DNA of 45,749 bases, taken from an uncultured Bacteroidota bacterium. Its GTDB lineage: Bacteria; Bacteroidota; Bacteroidia; 2-12-FULL-35-15. The stretch covers positions 1 through 45,749 of the forward strand of contig CAIQBY010000260.1 in NCBI GenBank assembly GCA_903870175.1. Direction: 5' to 3'. Position 1 is the first letter of the stretch. Every line of letters begins with the position of its first letter. A program made the position numbers and the translations under genes. Below are positions 41,661-45,749 of the stretch, one piece after another. Below the pieces are notes generated by a model, which saw nothing but the letters and a program-made list of their open reading frames with translations, made no database searches and was not told the origin of the DNA.

Positions 41661-42716
41661 ATGAATTCTTTTTCCGATAAAATAATAAGTTGGTACAAAA
41701 TCAATAAGCGCGATTTGCCGTGGCGAAATACCAAAGACGCCTACCTTATCTGGCTTTCCGAAATCATCATGCAGCAAACCCGTGTGGAACAGGGGATGAA
41801 TTATTATATAAGTTTCGCAACCAGTTACCCAACCGTAAAACATCTTGCAAAAGCCGATAACGATGATATAATGAAGCTTTGGCAAGGTCTCGGATATTAT
41901 TCCAGAGCCAGAAACCTGCATGCCACAGCACGTATAATTGCTGATAAATACAAAGGAAAATTTCCGGATGATTACACACAAATCCTTTCTTTAAAGGGCA
42001 TCGGCGAATATACAGCAGCCGCAATAGCATCTTTTGCATTTGATAAGCCACACGCAGTAGTTGATGGCAACGTGTTTCGGGTACTCGCCCGTGTATTCGG
42101 AATCGAAACTCCGATTGATACGTCGCAAGGCAAAAAAGAATTTTATGCTCTCGCCAATCAGCTGTTAAATCCAAAACATGCAGCCATGCACAATCAAGCT
42201 ATCATGGAGTTTGGAGCCATTCAATGCAAACCCGTCTCGCCCGATTGTTCCGTTTGCCCTTTAAATACAATGTGTTTCGCTTTCGCGAACAGGCGTGTTG
42301 CTCAATTACCGATAAAGGCAAAAACAACAAAAGTGCGAAACCGTTATTTTAATTATATCGTACTTCATCATTCAGGAACCACTGCCATCAACAAACGCAA
42401 AGCAAAAGACATCTGGACAAATCTCTATGATTTCCCGTTAATAGAAACCGAAAAAGAACTATCCGAACAGGAATTTTTAGCTTCGCCGCAATGGAAAAAA
42501 TTTATCGGCAAACATAAATATTCAATAACATCCATTTCCGGAATTTACAAACACATTTTAAGTCATCAGAAAATTTATGCACGATTTTTGGAGGTGAATT
42601 GCAATGTTTCTCTGGAAAAAATAATTCCTTCGTCAGCAATAATTATAAAAGAAACCGAAATTGAAAAATATGCCGTGCCAAGGTTGATTGAAAATTATCT
42701 GACGAAAAAGAATTAA
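41661..42716 (+). CDS. mutY: A/G-specific adenine DNA glycosylase
   Basis: The 351 residues match MutY. The catalytic Glu is in WLSEIIMQQTRVEQ near residue 37. The helix-hairpin-helix is SLKGIGEYTAAAIASFAF near 110-127, with the active-site Asp in VVDGNVFRVLAR. The 4Fe-4S cluster has Cys spaced x6-x2-x5 in CKPVSPDCSVCPLNTMC near 191. The C-terminal NUDIX-like domain that recognises 8-oxoguanine starts around 230 (YFNYIVLHHS). It removes adenine paired with 8-oxoG in base excision repair. In relatives mutY is often next to an HU gene; the intervening 2.3 kb here is accessory. Confidence 0.95.
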   Translation: MNSFSDKIISWYKINKRDLPWRNTKDAYLIWLSEIIMQQTRVEQGMNYYISFATSYPTVKHLAKADNDDIMKLWQGLGYYSRARNLHATARIIADKYKGKFPDDYTQILSLKGIGEYTAAAIASFAFDKPHAVVDGNVFRVLARVFGIETPIDTSQGKKEFYALANQLLNPKHAAMHNQAIMEFGAIQCKPVSPDCSVCPLNTMCFAFANRRVAQLPIKAKTTKVRNRYFNYIVLHHSGTTAINKRKAKDIWTNLYDFPLIETEKELSEQEFLASPQWKKFIGKHKYSITSISGIYKHILSHQKIYARFLEVNCNVSLEKIIPSSAIIIKETEIEKYAVPRLIENYLTKKN

Positions 42717-42788
42717 CATAGAAATTAAAAAAGTAGTACCTTATATTGGATAATTATCGTTTAATTTGCATTAACATAAATATCGAAA

Positions 42789-43340
42789 ATGAATAAAGCA
42801 GATTTTTTCACTCAGTTTATCAAACGAGGTATTCGTGTTGGCGCGGTAGCACCAAGTTCCAAACATCTGGTAAAAAAAATGATTGACCCAATCGATTTCA
42901 GTCAGGTAAAATGTATTGTCGAATTTGGTCCCGGTACCGGAAATATTACTTTCGAATTGCTCAATAAAATGCCTCAGGATGCAATATTGATTGTTTTTGA
43001 AATCAACAAAGAGTTCTGCGAACAACTAAGAAAAATAAACGACCCAAGAATAAAAATAATAAGCGATAGTGCCGAAAACCTTGACACGTACCTTCTGAAA
43101 AATAATATCACCAAAGTAGATTATATAGTTTCTTCGCTTCCGTTCACGCTAATTCCAAATTTAATAGTGCGCAAAATTTTGAAGATTGTAAGACGATCTT
43201 TAAAACCAAAAGGAGCATTTATTCAATATCAATATTCCCTGAATTCGTATGGCAGACTTCGGAAAACATTCAAGAACGTCGATTTGAATTTTACGCCTAT
43301 TAATCTTCCTCCGGCATTTATTTTTACCTGTACCAATTAG
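42789..43340 (+). CDS. Class I SAM-dependent methyltransferase (PmtA/KsgA-like)
   Basis: The 183 residues begin with KRGIRVGAVAPSSKHLVKKM, typical of small methyltransferases related to phospholipid N-methyltransferase PmtA. The SAM-binding motif I is IVEFGPGTGNIT near 41, with motif II acidic VFEIN near 65. A serine/proline motif IV (DYIVSSLPFTLIPN) near 118 resembles rRNA adenine dimethylases and PmtA. It could methylate phosphatidylethanolamine or another amine; the sequence does not settle this. It follows mutY by 72 bases. Confidence 0.82.
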   Translation: MNKADFFTQFIKRGIRVGAVAPSSKHLVKKMIDPIDFSQVKCIVEFGPGTGNITFELLNKMPQDAILIVFEINKEFCEQLRKINDPRIKIISDSAENLDTYLLKNNITKVDYIVSSLPFTLIPNLIVRKILKIVRRSLKPKGAFIQYQYSLNSYGRLRKTFKNVDLNFTPINLPPAFIFTCTN

Positions 43341-43376
43341 TACTTTTTTATTTATTGAACAGAAAATAGTTTAAAA

Positions 43377-44219
43377 ATGAAAAAACAATTCCTTCTTTTT
43401 ACACTTGTTTTAATCACAGCAAATATTTTTGCACAGTTGCCCAATACGGATATTTGGTTATTGGATATGAAATTAACTAATGACACCATACTTCTGAATA
43501 ACCCTGTAAATATTACTCATCGCGAAGGGTATGATAATCAACCCGCATTTTCTCCTGATGGAAAATATCTTTTATATTCTTCTATCAGAGAAGATAAAAA
43601 GGCGCATATTTATAAATACAAACTGAGAAGCAGAAGAACAAAACAATTTACACATACCGCCACAAGTGAGTATTCGCCCACCTTTATGCCCGATGGAAAA
43701 AATATTTCAGTAGTAATGGTTGAGAAAGACAGCGTGCAGCGTTTATGGAAATTCCCATTGAAAGGCGGGCATCCATCTGTAATTATGAAAGATATTGATT
43801 CAATTGGTTATTACTGCTGGATAACAAAAGACAGTTTGGCTATGGTAAAGACTTCCAATCCGCCGGTGCTGGAACTTATAAATGTAAATACAGAAAAACA
43901 TAAAGTGTTTGCGCATAATGTTGGAAGGTGCATGGCTGTGGAACAAATACGGCTTTATCATGTTCAAAAACCAATGGAAAACTTTTGTTATTTATACTGG
44001 AACGGAGATTATCTTTTGCAAATACCAAGTGAAGATTTTGCTTATTACAGAGCAACTCTGCCTGTGGTTTTTACAGGTGTTAAATCTAAAATAATAGTAA
44101 CTGTTCTTCCCACAAAAAGAAATGCAACTCTTCTTGATTTATCTTCTTACGGAATAAAAAATATTACCAGAATAGCTGTAAATAAAGCAGGAACTAAAAT
44201 GGCAATTGTTACTGAATAA
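43377..44219 (+). CDS. Secreted TolB-like PD40 beta-propeller protein
   Basis: The 280 residues start with a signal peptide (MKKQFLLFTLVLITANIFAQ). PD40 repeats follow: NQPAFSPDGKYLLYSS near residue 57 and SPTFMPDGKNISVVMV near 100, then RLWKFPLKGG, which indicate a TolB-type beta propeller in the periplasm or on the surface. Later blades are degenerate. The gene converges with the PD40/SPOR gene at 44237. TolB-like propellers act in envelope protein interactions; no specific partner is evident. Confidence 0.8.
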   Translation: MKKQFLLFTLVLITANIFAQLPNTDIWLLDMKLTNDTILLNNPVNITHREGYDNQPAFSPDGKYLLYSSIREDKKAHIYKYKLRSRRTKQFTHTATSEYSPTFMPDGKNISVVMVEKDSVQRLWKFPLKGGHPSVIMKDIDSIGYYCWITKDSLAMVKTSNPPVLELINVNTEKHKVFAHNVGRCMAVEQIRLYHVQKPMENFCYLYWNGDYLLQIPSEDFAYYRATLPVVFTGVKSKIIVTVLPTKRNATLLDLSSYGIKNITRIAVNKAGTKMAIVTE

Positions 44220-44236
44220 TTAAATTCTCCGTTTAT

Positions 44237-45749
44237 TTATTTATCAAATTGAATTATCCCCTGTTTTTCAAGTTCGGTTAAATATATTCGTTTGCCTTGA
44301 TAAGTAGCTGTTACAAACGCATCAGGGAATCCACTTTCTCTTACTTTCTTCTTTAAATCAATTGCTTCATTTAAAGTTTTAAACGAACCAATTGTTATAC
44401 GGGTAAGTCCGTCATCCATCAAATTTTTATCGATTTTTCCTAACCCTTTTAATTTTCCGGAATTAAAATTTTCCGGAGATTTTAAAGCACCAAGCTGAAT
44501 TTTATATACAAGTCCTTCTTTCGAAACATCACCAAACTTACTTGCAACTTTAGTTTCAATAATAGAAACTTTATCAATTTTTGCCGGTGCAGTCGCAGGT
44601 TCATCATCCGGTGATATTTTTTCAATAGGTATTTTAGAATCTGATTTTATTGCGAAATTTTTACCCACATAATTAGTTTTAGTAGAAGCGGAAGTTTTAC
44701 TGTTTTCAGCCTTTGCAGATTCTCCAACTGCTTTCTTATCTTTTTTATCCGTATGATTATTTTCTGCAGATGCAGATGATTGAATATTGGCAACCGTATC
44801 TACTTTCGTAATAAATTTAATATCCAAAACATTTTCAGTAAATGTTCTTAACGAACTTGCATCTATAGTTTTTTCAATGTCCGGAAATCCTTTCAGTTTA
44901 AAAGTGAATTTATAATTATTCCCCGGCAATATATTTACAAGATATTTTCCTGTAGAAGAATTGGAATGAAAACTCCCATAATTTTTATTTGAACTAATAA
45001 TATCTACCAGTACCTGCGCTTGTTTCGGTTTGTCATCAAGTGTTACATTTCCTTTTACAGTTTCAACAACTGGCTTAGGAAAGTTAGCCGGCATCTCAAC
45101 GGTATAAATATCCTGTTGCCCGTAACCACCTGATTTTGCTGAAGAATAATATCCATGTGTGCCGCTCGCATTAAGTACAAAATATCTGTCATCATCTGTT
45201 GTATTAATAGGATATCCTATGTTTTCAGGCTTCGACCACGATGAATCGGCTTTATTAAATCGCGTTACAAAAATATCATTGTACCCCATACTTTTTAATC
45301 CTTGAGTACTATAAAATAAAGTTTTCCCATCCGGATGAATAAACGGTGCATCATCATCATAAATTGAATTTATTTCGATGCCCATATTTCGTACGTTTCC
45401 CCAGGAACCGTCGGGTAATAATGAAGCCTGATATAAATCTCTGCCACCAAAACCGCCCGGTCTGTCACTTGCAAAAAACAATGTTTTTTCATCTGCAGAT
45501 ATAGTAACGCTTCCTTCCCAATAAGGAGAATTTACATCTCCTTTTAATTTTTCAGGTACCGACCATACATTACCTTCCAGTATGCTCATATAAATATCGC
45601 CGCCATCTGTCCCATCATCTTTATAAATAAATAATTTTTGTTCGTCATTAGAAATAGCCAATGGCGCATCATTTGAATTAGTATTAATATTCTCTCCGAT
45701 ACTTTTAGGCTTGCCCCATTTACCGTTTTCCTTATGTGTAACAAACACA
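44237..45749 (-). CDS. PD40 propeller / carboxypeptidase-regulatory-like / SPOR protein, 5' end outside window
   Basis: The frame runs off the right edge, so the true start lies beyond the window. The visible 504 residues hold PD40 blades (PLAISNDEQKLFIYKDDGTD, SVTISADEKTLFFASDRPGG, PFIHPDGKTLFYSTQG), each with the typical D-x-K-x-L-F pattern. Next come a carboxypeptidase-regulatory-like domain (VKGNVTLDDKPKQAQVLVDI), a Ser/Lys/Ala-rich linker and a C-terminal SPOR domain (VYKIQLGALKSPENF, RITIGSFKTLNEAIDLKKKV). SPOR domains bind denuded peptidoglycan. The layout resembles the PorE-type proteins of type IX secretion, in which an OmpA-like domain holds the C-terminal place, so it may tie an envelope machine to the cell wall. 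Confidence 0.85.
   Translation of the reverse strand, partial: VFVTHKENGKWGKPKSIGENINTNSNDAPLAISNDEQKLFIYKDDGTDGGDIYMSILEGNVWSVPEKLKGDVNSPYWEGSVTISADEKTLFFASDRPGGFGGRDLYQASLLPDGSWGNVRNMGIEINSIYDDDAPFIHPDGKTLFYSTQGLKSMGYNDIFVTRFNKADSSWSKPENIGYPINTTDDDRYFVLNASGTHGYYSSAKSGGYGQQDIYTVEMPANFPKPVVETVKGNVTLDDKPKQAQVLVDIISSNKNYGSFHSNSSTGKYLVNILPGNNYKFTFKLKGFPDIEKTIDASSLRTFTENVLDIKFITKVDTVANIQSSASAENNHTDKKDKKAVGESAKAENSKTSASTKTNYVGKNFAIKSDSKIPIEKISPDDEPATAPAKIDKVSIIETKVASKFGDVSKEGLVYKIQLGALKSPENFNSGKLKGLGKIDKNLMDDGLTRITIGSFKTLNEAIDLKKKVRESGFPDAFVTATYQGKRIYLTELEKQGIIQFDK

Overview
The window looks like chromosomal DNA of a Bacteroidota (Bacteroidetes) bacterium. It is AT-rich. It encodes secreted proteins with type A and type B (gliding-motility-type) type IX secretion sorting domains, a TonB-dependent receptor, DUF1573, DUF4175 and DUF3575 proteins, a PD40/SPOR protein and the tiny AURKAIP1/COX24-like basic protein seen in this phylum. 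Many genes are preceded by the Bacteroidota -7 box TAnnTTTG, and starts lie behind A-rich leaders rather than AGGAGG. No rRNA, tRNA, CRISPR array or complete insertion sequence was seen.

Layout. 1-5 kb: an unknown truncated gene, a rimK-type trio (aspartoacylase-like, ATP-grasp ligase, retropepsin-like protease), an FAD oxidoreductase and a PlsC-like acyltransferase. 4.6-11.1 kb: a RsbW-like ATPase with a giant DUF4175 protein, then a divergent FecA-like receptor whose start is frameshifted. 11.1-12.1 kb: a 950-base gap with a 21-bp-period array (array A) and a 145-bp inverted repeat. 12-24 kb: a secreted M14 carboxypeptidase, an RNA helicase, two glycosyltransferases, a gliding-type adhesin, a GT-C membrane glycosyltransferase, a lipoprotein, and an unknown gene beside a second 21-bp array (array B). 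24-36 kb: a LuxR-HTH-like protein, small secreted or outer-membrane proteins, valS, two DUF1573 proteins, an aminotransferase, a WG-repeat protein with a poly-T frameshift, and an M23/LysM endopeptidase. 36-45.7 kb: csp, then the rne/rng - AURKAIP1-like - TPR - HU block; an accessory island with a T9SS remnant, a DUF3575 barrel, array C and an unknown gene; then mutY, a methyltransferase and two PD40 proteins.

The most unusual content is the set of three degenerate tandem arrays (about 11268-11632, 23643-23852 and 40365-40511). Each has a period of exactly 21 bp, two turns of B-DNA, with a single 22-bp step in array A. Each has its own core (ACTCCCGAGT, GGGAGYTCCY, GTGGTAAAAAC) joined by A/T-rich spacers. 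Arrays B and C sit inside compact single-gene transcription units. B lies between a predicted promoter and an unknown CDS. C lies between the stop codon of another unknown CDS and a terminator that abuts its first repeat. Both show a 42-bp alternation of two repeat types. This fits a family of array-plus-protein modules with an unknown role.

Other notable signals are short repeats inserted in frame in valS (twice) and in the DUF4175 gene, a 12-T tract in a signal-peptide region, and a broken receptor gene. Functions rest on motif recognition by eye; no database search was run.
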